This document shows, piece by piece, positions 33,413 through 41,894 of a stretch of DNA of 64,000 nucleotides. The stretch comes from CAYTBN01 sp964436045 (GTDB taxonomy: Bacteria; Myxococcota_A; UBA796; UBA9615; CAYRNR01). Each line of letters opens with the position of its first letter. Within the stretch, counting starts at the first letter, position 1. The position numbers and the translations under genes were made by a program. Where the stretch lies: contig CAYTBN010000012.1 in NCBI GenBank assembly GCA_964436045.1, positions 62,001 to 126,000 of the forward strand, given 5' to 3'. Below the pieces are notes generated by a model that saw only the letters and a program-made list of their open reading frames with translations, ran no database searches and was not told the DNA's origin.

Positions 33413-34045
33413 ATGAGACGCGCATTGCCCCTGCTGCTCGGTGCCCTGCTGATCGGCTGTTTCGACCTGGCTCCCGCGGAGTCGGATCCGGGGCCGGAGA
33501 ACGCAGGCACCGAGACGGCGGCCGAGACCGACGCACCGCCAACCGAGACCGCCGAGGCGCCCAAGAGCTTCGAGGTCCAGCCCGGCGAGGGCGTTACCGT
33601 GGCGGGTACGATCCGCTACGAGGGCAGCAAGTCGGGCAAGATCCGGATCGACGTCCTCGGCCAGAAGGACAAGCAGATGTTCGAGCTGCTCAAGCCGCTG
33701 GGGCTCGAGGACTGGGGTGACTGGTCCTTCGACGCGCCCAAGGGGTTCGGCGAGGTCAAGATCGTCGGCTTCCTGGACCAGACCGGAGACGGCCCCAGCG
33801 ACGACGACGCGGCGATGATCTACGACCAGTCGGTGGACATCGGCGATGTGGACATCACCGGCCTGGAGCTGGTGCTGGTGGACGGAGCCGACCTTGCCAG
33901 CCTGACCCCGGGCGCCCAGGGGGGCGAGGCGCCGCCGCCTCCGCCGGACAAGGAAGGGGAGGGGGAGGAAGGCGCTCCTGGCGCAGAGACTCCCCCCGCC
34001 GACGCTCCTCCCGAGGAGGAGGGCGAGGCCCCGGCCGCCGAGTAG
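33413..34045 (+). CDS. lipoprotein with acidic, Pro-rich tail
   Basis: The 210-residue protein has a signal peptide with lipobox LLIGC (Cys at about residue 16). A low-complexity Glu/Thr/Ala/Pro linker (about 20-50) is followed by a globular beta-type domain of about 100 residues (VTVAGTIRYEGSKSGKIRID, VKIVGFLDQTGDG) and a Pro/Glu/Gly tail (about 165-210). The central domain resembles carboxypeptidase-regulatory-like beta sandwiches in texture, but I cannot assign it. It is convergent with the membrane protein gene that follows (36-nt gap). Confidence 0.78.
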   Translation: MRRALPLLLGALLIGCFDLAPAESDPGPENAGTETAAETDAPPTETAEAPKSFEVQPGEGVTVAGTIRYEGSKSGKIRIDVLGQKDKQMFELLKPLGLEDWGDWSFDAPKGFGEVKIVGFLDQTGDGPSDDDAAMIYDQSVDIGDVDITGLELVLVDGADLASLTPGAQGGEAPPPPPDKEGEGEEGAPGAETPPADAPPEEEGEAPAAE

Positions 34046-34081
34046 GCCATCCTCCACACCGGGACAGCCCCCCGGGGTTCC

Positions 34082-35797
34082 TCAGCCCCGCTCCCCGAAC
34101 ACACAGCCGTCGAACCAGCTGCCCGGATCGTCGTCCGCTCCGGACAGGTACTCGTGGGCGTCCCCACGGGCCCGGGCATCGGGGACGGCCCGGCACAGGG
34201 CCGCCGTGAATTCCCGCGCAATGGCCGGGGTCTCCAGCCGTGGCAGCAACAGGGCAGGCGCCCCATCCCCCGCACCCCGCGGGTGGGACGACAGTCCGAG
34301 CTCCGCGGCCACCGCGCTCGCCCGTTGCGCCAGCTCGTCGGGGCCGTGGACGAGCAGGAAGAGGGAGCCGTCGGTGGAGTAGCGGTCGGCCGGTTCTCCG
34401 GCCAGCCGCTGGTCGAGCACCAGAGCCGGTCCGTAACCCCAGGCCGAACGGGGACCGCCGAGGGACACCACCTCGACCCAGCGCGCGGCATCCCCCGACT
34501 CGCGGGTGACAGTGGCGGCCAGCCGCTCGTGGACCGCCAGATCGTCGTCCGTGGGCATCCGGCTGGACCAGCGATCGGCCACGCGGTCCGCCGTCAGCGC
34601 CGCCGCAGCGACCAGCACCGTGACCACGGCCAGGTCGACCGCGGCACGGATGGGGCCCGGCACCTCCAGCGGCAGCAGCGAGGCGATCCAGCGCAGCCCC
34701 GCACGCGTCACCCAGGCCGCGAGCATTCCGAGCGCGACCGCGCCGGGAGCCAGCAGGATCCGGCCGTGGTAGGGGCGCAGGTAGCCGACGGCGAGTGCCG
34801 TCCCCAGCAAGGAGAACTGGGACAGTGCGATCCAGGCGGTCATCCAGAGCCGCGCGCGGTCGCCGCGCTGGCGGGTCCGCCAGTACACGATGCCGGCCAC
34901 GCCCACCGCCAGAGCCGGTGCCACGATCAACAGCGGCCCCAGCGGAGGCAACTCGGGCCGGAGGAAGGTCCCCACGACCCCGGTCAACGCGCCGGTTCCG
35001 TCCACCAGCGGCGTGCTGGCGCTGCGGGCCACTGCGCCCAGTTCGGCCAACCCCAGGTCGGATCCCGACGCCGTTCGCGCGAGCTGGAGCAGGCCGGGTG
35101 ACGCCACCACGGCACACAGCGCCGACCCGGCCGCCACCGAACGGGCGCCCTCCCGCCGCCCGACGCGAAACGCGAGCAGCAGCAGGCCGGGGACGATGCA
35201 GACTGTGAACGGGTGAACCATCATCGCCAGCGGCGTCAGCGCCGCCGCGGCCAGCCAGCCGCCCCGCCGCCAGGCGACCAGCGCGACGACGGTCGCCAGG
35301 GTCACCAGGGAGACCAACTCCGGGGCCTGGTAGGTCTCGTAGGTGTGGGCCAATGCCAGCCGTGGGCCGTGGGCCGCGGCCACCGCCAGGGCGGCGACGA
35401 AGGCGCCGAGGCGGGCTGGCCAGGCGCCGATCCCGCTGGCGGCGGCGCCGCCCCAGGCCAGACGAACCGCCAGATAGGCGGCCAGCCCGGTCAGCGCCTG
35501 ACCGGTCAGCATCCGTTCGAAGGCGCCACGCAGTCCGTCGACCCCCATCACCAGGGGCAGCTGCAACCAGTACAGCGCCGGGCCGAACTGCGGGCCGTGA
35601 CCCGGGGGTAGCCAGCTCCCGCCGGGCTCGATCTGGAAGGCTCGCAGCAGGGGATCGACGCTGTCCGGAGACACGGTGACAAAGGGGAGCATGCGCCCGC
35701 GGACGAGGCTGGTTATCAGCAGCAGCGACCCCGCGAGAAGTACGTCGGGGAGCAGGGACAGGGTCCGGCTGCGCAGCCCGCGCGCCGCGCTGGCCAT
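34082..35797 (-). CDS. polytopic membrane protein, glycosyltransferase-C type
   Basis: The 571-residue protein has about 11 hydrophobic segments and a final soluble domain of about 110 residues. The first outside loop (VTVSPDSVDPLLRAFQ) holds acidic residues where GT-C glycosyltransferases place their catalytic Asp. Such enzymes use polyprenyl-linked sugars. The family assignment is by topology only. It starts 3 nt after the stop of an SGNH hydrolase gene, so the two form an operon with the related membrane protein at 37272-39122 upstream. Confidence 0.7.
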   Translation of the reverse strand: MASAARGLRSRTLSLLPDVLLAGSLLLITSLVRGRMLPFVTVSPDSVDPLLRAFQIEPGGSWLPPGHGPQFGPALYWLQLPLVMGVDGLRGAFERMLTGQALTGLAAYLAVRLAWGGAAASGIGAWPARLGAFVAALAVAAAHGPRLALAHTYETYQAPELVSLVTLATVVALVAWRRGGWLAAAALTPLAMMVHPFTVCIVPGLLLLAFRVGRREGARSVAAGSALCAVVASPGLLQLARTASGSDLGLAELGAVARSASTPLVDGTGALTGVVGTFLRPELPPLGPLLIVAPALAVGVAGIVYWRTRQRGDRARLWMTAWIALSQFSLLGTALAVGYLRPYHGRILLAPGAVALGMLAAWVTRAGLRWIASLLPLEVPGPIRAAVDLAVVTVLVAAAALTADRVADRWSSRMPTDDDLAVHERLAATVTRESGDAARWVEVVSLGGPRSAWGYGPALVLDQRLAGEPADRYSTDGSLFLLVHGPDELAQRASAVAAELGLSSHPRGAGDGAPALLLPRLETPAIAREFTAALCRAVPDARARGDAHEYLSGADDDPGSWFDGCVFGERG

Positions 35798-35800
35798 CGA

Positions 35801-37243
35801 TCAGGGTCCGGGGTTGGTTGCGGGTGCCGGCGCGCCTGGAGGGGCGGCGCCCTCGGGGGGCGGGGCGACACCGTCGCGGGGGGGTGGGGCGACGCCGCCG
35901 TNNNNNNNNNNGGGGGGCGCGGGCGGCGGGGGGGGGGGGCCCCCGGGGGGGGGGGGCCCCCCCCGGGGGGGGGGGGGGGGGCCGACGCCGCGGTGGGGGG
36001 GCGGAGCGACCCCGCCGGGGCCGGGCCCGGGATCGCCGGGGCCCCCGCCGCCGGGACCGGGGCCGCCGGGGCCCCCCGGGCCGGGACCGCCACCGCCCAT
36101 CACCCCGGTGGCCTCCTCGGCGGTCGGAGCTTGCGGCGTTGGGGGCGCGGGCACGGCGTCGGCACCCTTGGTGGCGGCGTCGAGCACACCACCGGCCTTC
36201 AGATCCTCGAACAGGATGTCGGCCCAGACCGCGTTTCCCTCGGGGGTCAGGTGGCCCGTGTCCTCGGGGAAGATCAACTCTCCGGCGGCCCGTTCGCCCG
36301 CCTCGTCGAAGCGGGGGTAGGGATCGGAGAACACCAGCCCCTCGTCGTCGGCGATGGCGGCCATCTCCTCGCGGTGAGCCAGGGTGTGGAAGCGGAAGTC
36401 GGGCCACTCCGGCACCGCCCCCAGCGCCATGGTCACCCCGTGTTCGGCGCACAGGTCGAAGAAGGTCCGCAGGTTGGTCCGGTAGTCGTCGACCGGGACG
36501 CGCAGGGTGCCGGCGAGCTGGTTCTTGGCAGCCCAGAATCCGAACCGCGACTTGCGCAGGTTCTCGTCGTAGTAACGCTGGCCCTTGTGGATGCCGTTGC
36601 GCAGCCAGAGGTACATCCGCAGGCGGTGCAGGACACCGCTCTGGATCTCGGCCACCGCCGCCGAACCCTCCGGATCCTCCTCACGTTCCCGGTCGCTGCG
36701 GTCGGTCTCGCGGGCGTCGTTGAGCAGGTAGGTGAACAGCAGGATGTCCATCTGCGGCACCAGCTGGGTGCGTTCGAGCAGGTAGAGGCCCTGGTGGCAG
36801 GTGTAGCCGGGCTGACCGCCGTTGAAGACCTGTACGTCGCGGTCCGGGTAGGCGTCGCGGATCCGCTGCTCGAGGTAGGCGGCGTAGGTCTCGTCGTCGG
36901 CCACCCCCCAGCCAAAGGTGGTGGAGTCGCCCAGGGTCAGGATCCGCAGCGGGGCATCACCCTCGCGGGGTCGCAGCTCCTCGGCGCGCAGGCCGTGGGA
37001 GTTGGTCGAGACCGGGAAGTCGCTGTCCAGCTCCCGGTGGAAGAACGGTTGGTCGGTCAGATCGGGCTCCACCGCCCAGTTGAGGGGCACGGGCAGCAGG
37101 CGGTCCTCGTACAGGGTCGTGCCGGGACCGCCGTAACCCGCGATCCGAAGTCCGATCTCCACCACCAGCAGCAGGATCAGCGAGACGGACAGGCCGCCGG
37201 CGAGCTTGAGATACCAGGGGCGTTTACGCTTGGGCGACGTCAT
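35801..37243 (-). CDS. membrane-anchored SGNH/GDSL hydrolase with Pro/Gly-rich tail
   Basis: The N-terminus has a single membrane helix (about residues 13-32). The SGNH fold follows: block I GDSTTFGWG with the Ser nucleophile, block II Gly in NGGQPGY, block III Asn in TYLLNDA, and the Asp/His pair in EDTGHLTPEGN. SGNH enzymes of this layout add or remove O-acetyl or other acyl groups on envelope polysaccharides. After about residue 360 the chain becomes a long Pro/Gly-rich tail (repeats such as GVAPPPRDGVAPPP) interrupted by ten Ns; the tail length and frame are therefore unreliable. Nominal length is 480 residues. ATG 37243 is chosen over an upstream start because the membrane helix follows at once. 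Confidence 0.82.
   Translation of the reverse strand: MTSPKRKRPWYLKLAGGLSVSLILLLVVEIGLRIAGYGGPGTTLYEDRLLPVPLNWAVEPDLTDQPFFHRELDSDFPVSTNSHGLRAEELRPREGDAPLRILTLGDSTTFGWGVADDETYAAYLEQRIRDAYPDRDVQVFNGGQPGYTCHQGLYLLERTQLVPQMDILLFTYLLNDARETDRSDREREEDPEGSAAVAEIQSGVLHRLRMYLWLRNGIHKGQRYYDENLRKSRFGFWAAKNQLAGTLRVPVDDYRTNLRTFFDLCAEHGVTMALGAVPEWPDFRFHTLAHREEMAAIADDEGLVFSDPYPRFDEAGERAAGELIFPEDTGHLTPEGNAVWADILFEDLKAGGVLDAATKGADAVPAPPTPQAPTAEEATGVMGGGGPGPGGPGGPGPGGGGPGDPGPGPGGVAPPPHRGVGPPPPPRGGPPPPGGPPPPPPAPPXXXXGGVAPPPRDGVAPPPEGAAPPGAPAPATNPGP
35902..35911. other. assembly gap (ten Ns)
   Basis: Ten undetermined bases lie inside the Pro-rich tail of the SGNH hydrolase gene. The flanks are homopolymer-rich, so the true gap length is unknown and the joined frame should not be trusted. 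Confidence 0.99.
35912..36000. repeat. G/C homopolymer tract
   Basis: The tract contains a run of 12 G (35945-35956), 8 C (35957-35964) and 17 G (35965-35981), among shorter runs. On the coding strand it encodes poly-Pro/Gly. It can fold into G-quadruplex or hairpin structures, is prone to slippage, and sits beside the assembly gap, so part may be artefact. Confidence 0.7.
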
Positions 37244-37271
37244 GGCTCGGCTCTCCGGCGTTCGCCCCACT

Positions 37272-39122
37272 TTACTCCGCGGACGCATCGAGGCGGTAGA
37301 TCCGGGCCACGCCCTCCTCGGCCGCCACCAGCTCGAAGCGGCTGTCCAGCTCGCGGGTGATGCCGACCGCTTCGGCCTCCCGTGCCGCGATCAGGTCCAG
37401 CACGGCGTAGCGGAAGCCGTCGTCCAGCAACGCCTTCAGGCCGGCGTCGGGGTCGAGGAATCCCCCCGGATCGTCGTGGTCGGGCGGCGGATCGATCCAG
37501 TTCTCCGAGTTCGCCGGGTAGCGGGCCAGATAGGCCACGAACCCGTTGTCGATCAGCGGCGGATCCTCCTCGGGCGCGATCTCCAGCGTGATCCCCAGAC
37601 CGTGGTGGATGCAGTAGTAGAAGTGGTGGGCCATCCCGTAGCGCTGTTTGCGGTAGGGCAGCAGCAGGATGCCCCCCTCATCGTGGTGGCCCAGCGCCAC
37701 GTAGGGTGCGGGCAGCGCCGTCTCCGACCGGGGGAGGGGAAAGGGCACCGCCGACACGAACACGAAGTCGATCAGGATCAGGCCGGATAGCGCGTAGGCG
37801 GCGCCCCGTGAGCCCAGCCGCAGCCGCGGGAAGCGGGCCGCAATCTGAGCCAGCCCCATCCCGGCCAGCAGGGCCAGCGCCAGGTTGGCGGCCACCGAGA
37901 ACCGTACGAAGTTGTGCAGACGATCGAAGAACGGGATCACCGCCTGGAACACCGGGAACAGCGGGCTGTGCATGTACAGCCGGCCGGTGTTGGTGAAGAA
38001 GATGTTGGGGCCGACGGCCGCCGCCGTGAAGAACAGGAAGGCCAGCGTCCACAGCAGGCCCCGGCGCCGTTCGCGGAAGGCGCCCACCAGGGCCAGCGGG
38101 ATCACCAGCAGCCCCAGGTAGTGGGAATAGTAGAGGTGATCCGCGACCGCCTCGACCTTGAGCACCCGGGGGTCGACGAAGTCGAACAGGGCCGGCACGT
38201 TGACCGCCCGCGGCCTGGAGCGTTCGTCGCCGCCGTGGGCGTGGATGATCTCCATCGCCTGGTCCGACGACAGGGTGCGGCTGAAAACCCGAGCCGGGTG
38301 TACGGTCAGCGCGCCCGCGATGGCCAGGCCGAGGGCCACCGCGGCGATGGGGCGCCAGCTGATCTCGAACTTCAGCGGCCGGTAACTCTGGACCAGGGGC
38401 CCACCCCGGCGCAGGGCCTCGCGGCCCACCAGCACCATGATGAACGACGAGAGGATGAAGCCGTAGTACCAGGTGCCCAGGGCGGTCAGGAAGTAGAAGA
38501 CCCCGGCCAGGATCGCGTGGACCACCGACGGCCGGCGGATGCAGCGCAGCAGGAACAGCAGGCACAGTGGGATCCAAGGCAGGCTCAGGTTCTCGCTGAC
38601 CCCCGACGCGATGCCGAAGCTGAGGACGTAGGGGTTGAAGGCGTAGATCGTCCCGGCCACGGTGGCGCCGCCCCGGGTACAGCCCTCCTCGCGGGCCAGC
38701 CAGTAGGCCGCCAGCGCGCCGAACAGCAGATCGAACCACACCACCAGGTTGTAGGCCGTGGGCACGCCGATTCCGGTCAGGGCGCGAAAGATCGTGGACA
38801 GCACCGCGTTGACCGGGTCGATGACCATGAACTCGATGCCGCCGGGGAAGCGGATCATGTCCGTGGTCAGCGGGAAGGTCGCGTCCTGGGTCAGGCCCTG
38901 GTGCACCAGCCAGTGACCCCACATGTGTTTCCACACGTCGGAGCGGGGGTGGCCGACAACGATCCCCGACGGGTCCAGGAGCACGGGCCAGGTGACCACC
39001 CAGGCGGCGATCAGGAAGGCGGCAGCCGGCCCCCACGGCAGCGCGCGCGCGCGCGCCGCCCAACCCACAGCATGCGCAGGCGGGCGCGTGGCCTCGTCGC
39101 GATTGTCCCCGGATCCTGGCAA
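37272..39122 (-). CDS. polytopic membrane protein, GT-C/YfhO-like
   Basis: This 616-residue protein has about 12 membrane segments and a soluble C-terminal domain of about 150 residues. The first outer loop contains HPRSDVWKHMWGHWLV, which matches the same place in the protein at 41891-43663 (VDTDVWPHVWGFWWV). The two also share a SxNL/ENLNVG-type loop and a GTWYY/GSWYY segment, so they are paralogues. The loop Asp suggests a GT-C glycosyltransferase acting on the outer face of the inner membrane. The start is uncertain: TTG 39122 gives a 35-residue polar leader, GTG 39068 starts near the first helix. A (GC)8 run lies at 39041-39056. Confidence 0.75.
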   Translation of the reverse strand: MPGSGDNRDEATRPPAHAVGWAARARALPWGPAAAFLIAAWVVTWPVLLDPSGIVVGHPRSDVWKHMWGHWLVHQGLTQDATFPLTTDMIRFPGGIEFMVIDPVNAVLSTIFRALTGIGVPTAYNLVVWFDLLFGALAAYWLAREEGCTRGGATVAGTIYAFNPYVLSFGIASGVSENLSLPWIPLCLLFLLRCIRRPSVVHAILAGVFYFLTALGTWYYGFILSSFIMVLVGREALRRGGPLVQSYRPLKFEISWRPIAAVALGLAIAGALTVHPARVFSRTLSSDQAMEIIHAHGGDERSRPRAVNVPALFDFVDPRVLKVEAVADHLYYSHYLGLLVIPLALVGAFRERRRGLLWTLAFLFFTAAAVGPNIFFTNTGRLYMHSPLFPVFQAVIPFFDRLHNFVRFSVAANLALALLAGMGLAQIAARFPRLRLGSRGAAYALSGLILIDFVFVSAVPFPLPRSETALPAPYVALGHHDEGGILLLPYRKQRYGMAHHFYYCIHHGLGITLEIAPEEDPPLIDNGFVAYLARYPANSENWIDPPPDHDDPGGFLDPDAGLKALLDDGFRYAVLDLIAAREAEAVGITRELDSRFELVAAEEGVARIYRLDASAE

Positions 39123-39251
39123 ACCAAACCCCTCGACGAACCCTGGCCTTCTACCAAAAAGACATGCCCCGCGCCACGGGCCCAGCTTGGACAGCGCCTC
39201 GCGTGCGGGTTACTTTGTCTAGGATCTCCACCCACCGCCGGCCAACGAGGG

Positions 39252-41894
39252 ATGGGAATGCCCGCGGAAGAGAGCCCGGACTCGTCCACCCCCGGATCCG
39301 TCCGCGCCCGCCCGGGTCGCGCGTGGCTGGTGGTGTCCGCGCTCTGCGGGCTGGCCCTGGTCGGCTTCGTCCTCCAGCAACTCGCGGCTCCCATCGACGC
39401 GGACGAGCACCGCTGGGCCGCGATCCCGGTCGCGTCGCACGCCATGCCCGAGGTGCGCGAGGACCCCGGCGCGCTGGCGCCCGGCCTGCGGCTGGACGGC
39501 TACAACCAGATCGTGGCGCGGCTCGAGGAGCCCGGGGAGCTGGCCGACGGCTCCATCCAGCTGTCCGCCGACCTCGGGAGACACAGCTCGCTGCACATCT
39601 TCTTCCGCAGCCGGGATCTGGACCAGCGCCACCGTCACCAGGGGTACGCGCTGTTCCTGATCCCCGACGATCCCGCGCGAACGGGGATCTACCTGTTGGG
39701 GGGGGATGACCTGGACCAGCTCGCCTGCGACTGGGAGGGCGCGGTCCCGCGCCGCCCGGACCTGGAGATCGTGCTGGACGGCGAACGGATGCAGGTGGAC
39801 GTGGACGGCCAGACCCGGCTGACCTGCGAGGACGACTCGTTTTCCACCGGCGGCATCGGCTTCCGCTCGGGGATGAGTCCGATCACCCTGGCGGCGATCG
39901 AGGTCGAGGACGGGGAGGGGCAGACCCTGTTCCGCGATCGGCCCGAGCGGTTCCAGGGCAGCCTGGCGTTCAAGGGGCTGCTCGAAACCGTGGTGCTGCT
40001 GCTGTTCGCGGCCTTCCTGTACGCCGAGGGCTGGGGGCTGGCGCGGCTGATCCACACGGATACCGCCGAGGCGGTCCGGCTCACGGCATGGACCTACGTA
40101 CCGCTGCTGCTGCTGCCCCTGCTCGGCGCGATGGACCTGGGCACCCTCGCCGACGGCCTGCGCCTGGGCCGGACGCCGCTGCTCGGGATCCAGCTGGCCG
40201 TCGTTGCGGTGCCTGTGGTCTTCCTGAGCGGGACGCTGTTGCTGGCGCGCGCGACCGCGTTGCGGGTGGACCGGGAGTCGACCCCTGGGCCGCTGATGGC
40301 GCTGCTGCGGGGGCGGGGCGGGATCGCGCTGCTGGTGACGCTGGCGGTCCACGCGCTGCTGCTGTCCAACCTGGCGTGGTCCTACGGCGTCGGGCTCGCG
40401 GCCTGCGTGGATGTGGATCTCGGCCGGAGCGCGGACGCAGCGCTGACCTTCGTCGGGCTGCTGCTGCTGCCGCTGGCGTCGCTGGCGCTGACCGCGCGGC
40501 TGGTTCGCGGAGACGCGGCGCCGCTGGTGCGGGTCGAGCTCCTGTCCTGGCTCCCCTCGCTGGTGGCCGCGATCGTCGCCATCGGCGCGCTGGCAACCGG
40601 CTCGGAGCTGCGCTGGCCGGTGTCCTTCCACCTGGTGGCGGGCGTGGGCATCTCGGCCGCGGTCAAGTTCGTGTTCGTCCAGGCCAACGCCCGTGCGATG
40701 CGGGGCTACAACTGGCTGTCGCTGGTCGGCTGCCTGGTGCTGGCGCTGCTGGCCGAAGGCGCGGTGCGACAAACCTACCTGGACCTGGCCTGGGATCCGG
40801 TGCCTGCCGACCGCTTCCAGCGTCACCCGTTGCTGGGCTGGGTGCGGGCAAGCAACGAGTTCGACTACATCCTCAACGTCCAGGAACACCCCGACTACCC
40901 GATGGAGGCCTTCCCGGCCGCCCCCAACCCGGACCTGAGCGCCGGGGTGACCCGGATCGTCTGCCTGGGCGGGTCGAGCACGGGCGGGGCCTACCAGATG
41001 GACGACCTGGAGCAGTTCTACCCGGCGGTCCTCGGGCGGGTGTTCGACGAGCTGGCACCGGACGCTGGGATCCAGGTGATCAACCAGGGAGTCGGCGGCT
41101 GGAACAGCTTCCACTGCCTGCTCTACCTGCGGGAGTTCATCGACGAGCTGGACCCCGACCTGATCACGCTCTATCTGGGCAACAACGACATCAAGACCAA
41201 GGGCCCGTGGACCTATCGGGAGTACTGGGAGAACTATCGTTCCCAGTCCCGCTCGGTCAGCGCCTTGCAGGGTGTGCTCAACCGGGCGCGGATCTACGTG
41301 GGTTTCAAGAGCGTGCTGCTGATGTTCACCGGCAGTCCGCGCCAGGTCAGCGCGGTGCCCACCGCCGACGCCCGTCAGAACTTCGCCGAGATCATCGACA
41401 TGGCCCAGGAGCGGAATGCCAGCGTTCTGCTGATGAGCGAGGCGATCTTGCCGCTGCCCGAGGACATCGACGACTACTACGCGATGATGATGGACCTCGC
41501 CGAGGAGCGCGACCAGCTCTACCTGGACGTGGCCAGCGAGTTCGCCGCCCGAACCCACGAGGACCTGTTCCTGGACTCCAACCACCTGTCGGCCCACGGC
41601 CACCAGGCGCTGGCCACCGAGATGGCCGAGTTCATCGAGGCCATGGGGCGGGTCGAGTTGTCGGCGCCCGTGAACACCGCCGCGACGCTGGTGCCGGTCG
41701 AGGGCCCGGGCCCGCGGCCCCAGATCGCGTCCCACCTGCAGAACGCCCCGGAGTCCGAAGGCGGGCCGGGTCCCGAAGGCGGCCCACACCCCGGGGGCGG
41801 GCCTCCCCATGACGGACCTGACGGCGGGGAGGCAAAGAGACCTCCGCCCAGGCCCCACCCCGGCGAGCCCGCGCCGCCTCCGTCGGAGCCGTGA
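39252..41894 (+). CDS. polytopic membrane protein fused to SGNH hydrolase
   Basis: The 880-residue protein has an N-terminal membrane helix, a soluble beta-rich region (about 50-230, concanavalin-like in texture), about nine membrane helices (about 240-510), and a C-terminal SGNH domain from about residue 545. Block I is LGGSSTGG (Ser near 575; GGS rather than GDS), block II NQGVGGWNS, block III YLGNND, and the Asp/His pair DSNHLSAHG near 775. A Pro/Gly tail ends the chain. A membrane acyltransferase joined to an SGNH domain is known for O-acetylation of polysaccharides (OafA-SGNH type); here the membrane part is not a recognisable acyltransferase-3. It overlaps the next gene by 4 nt (GTGA). 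Confidence 0.8.
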   Translation: MGMPAEESPDSSTPGSVRARPGRAWLVVSALCGLALVGFVLQQLAAPIDADEHRWAAIPVASHAMPEVREDPGALAPGLRLDGYNQIVARLEEPGELADGSIQLSADLGRHSSLHIFFRSRDLDQRHRHQGYALFLIPDDPARTGIYLLGGDDLDQLACDWEGAVPRRPDLEIVLDGERMQVDVDGQTRLTCEDDSFSTGGIGFRSGMSPITLAAIEVEDGEGQTLFRDRPERFQGSLAFKGLLETVVLLLFAAFLYAEGWGLARLIHTDTAEAVRLTAWTYVPLLLLPLLGAMDLGTLADGLRLGRTPLLGIQLAVVAVPVVFLSGTLLLARATALRVDRESTPGPLMALLRGRGGIALLVTLAVHALLLSNLAWSYGVGLAACVDVDLGRSADAALTFVGLLLLPLASLALTARLVRGDAAPLVRVELLSWLPSLVAAIVAIGALATGSELRWPVSFHLVAGVGISAAVKFVFVQANARAMRGYNWLSLVGCLVLALLAEGAVRQTYLDLAWDPVPADRFQRHPLLGWVRASNEFDYILNVQEHPDYPMEAFPAAPNPDLSAGVTRIVCLGGSSTGGAYQMDDLEQFYPAVLGRVFDELAPDAGIQVINQGVGGWNSFHCLLYLREFIDELDPDLITLYLGNNDIKTKGPWTYREYWENYRSQSRSVSALQGVLNRARIYVGFKSVLLMFTGSPRQVSAVPTADARQNFAEIIDMAQERNASVLLMSEAILPLPEDIDDYYAMMMDLAEERDQLYLDVASEFAARTHEDLFLDSNHLSAHGHQALATEMAEFIEAMGRVELSAPVNTAATLVPVEGPGPRPQIASHLQNAPESEGGPGPEGGPHPGGGPPHDGPDGGEAKRPPPRPHPGEPAPPPSEP

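Noticed and set aside
34046..34081. Terminator between convergent genes
   Set aside because: A 5-bp CCGGG/CCCGG stem is present but too short and without a T-run to support.
39041..39056. (GC)8 run as a regulatory or Z-DNA element
   Set aside because: It lies in or just before the coding start of the GT-C-like gene and encodes Ala/Arg; likely simple GC bias.
37914..39251. Upstream extension of the membrane-SGNH gene to 1326 residues
   Set aside because: The extra 446 codons are antisense to the GT-C-like gene and read as Gln/Arg/Gly-rich; the true N-terminus with its membrane helix begins at 39252.
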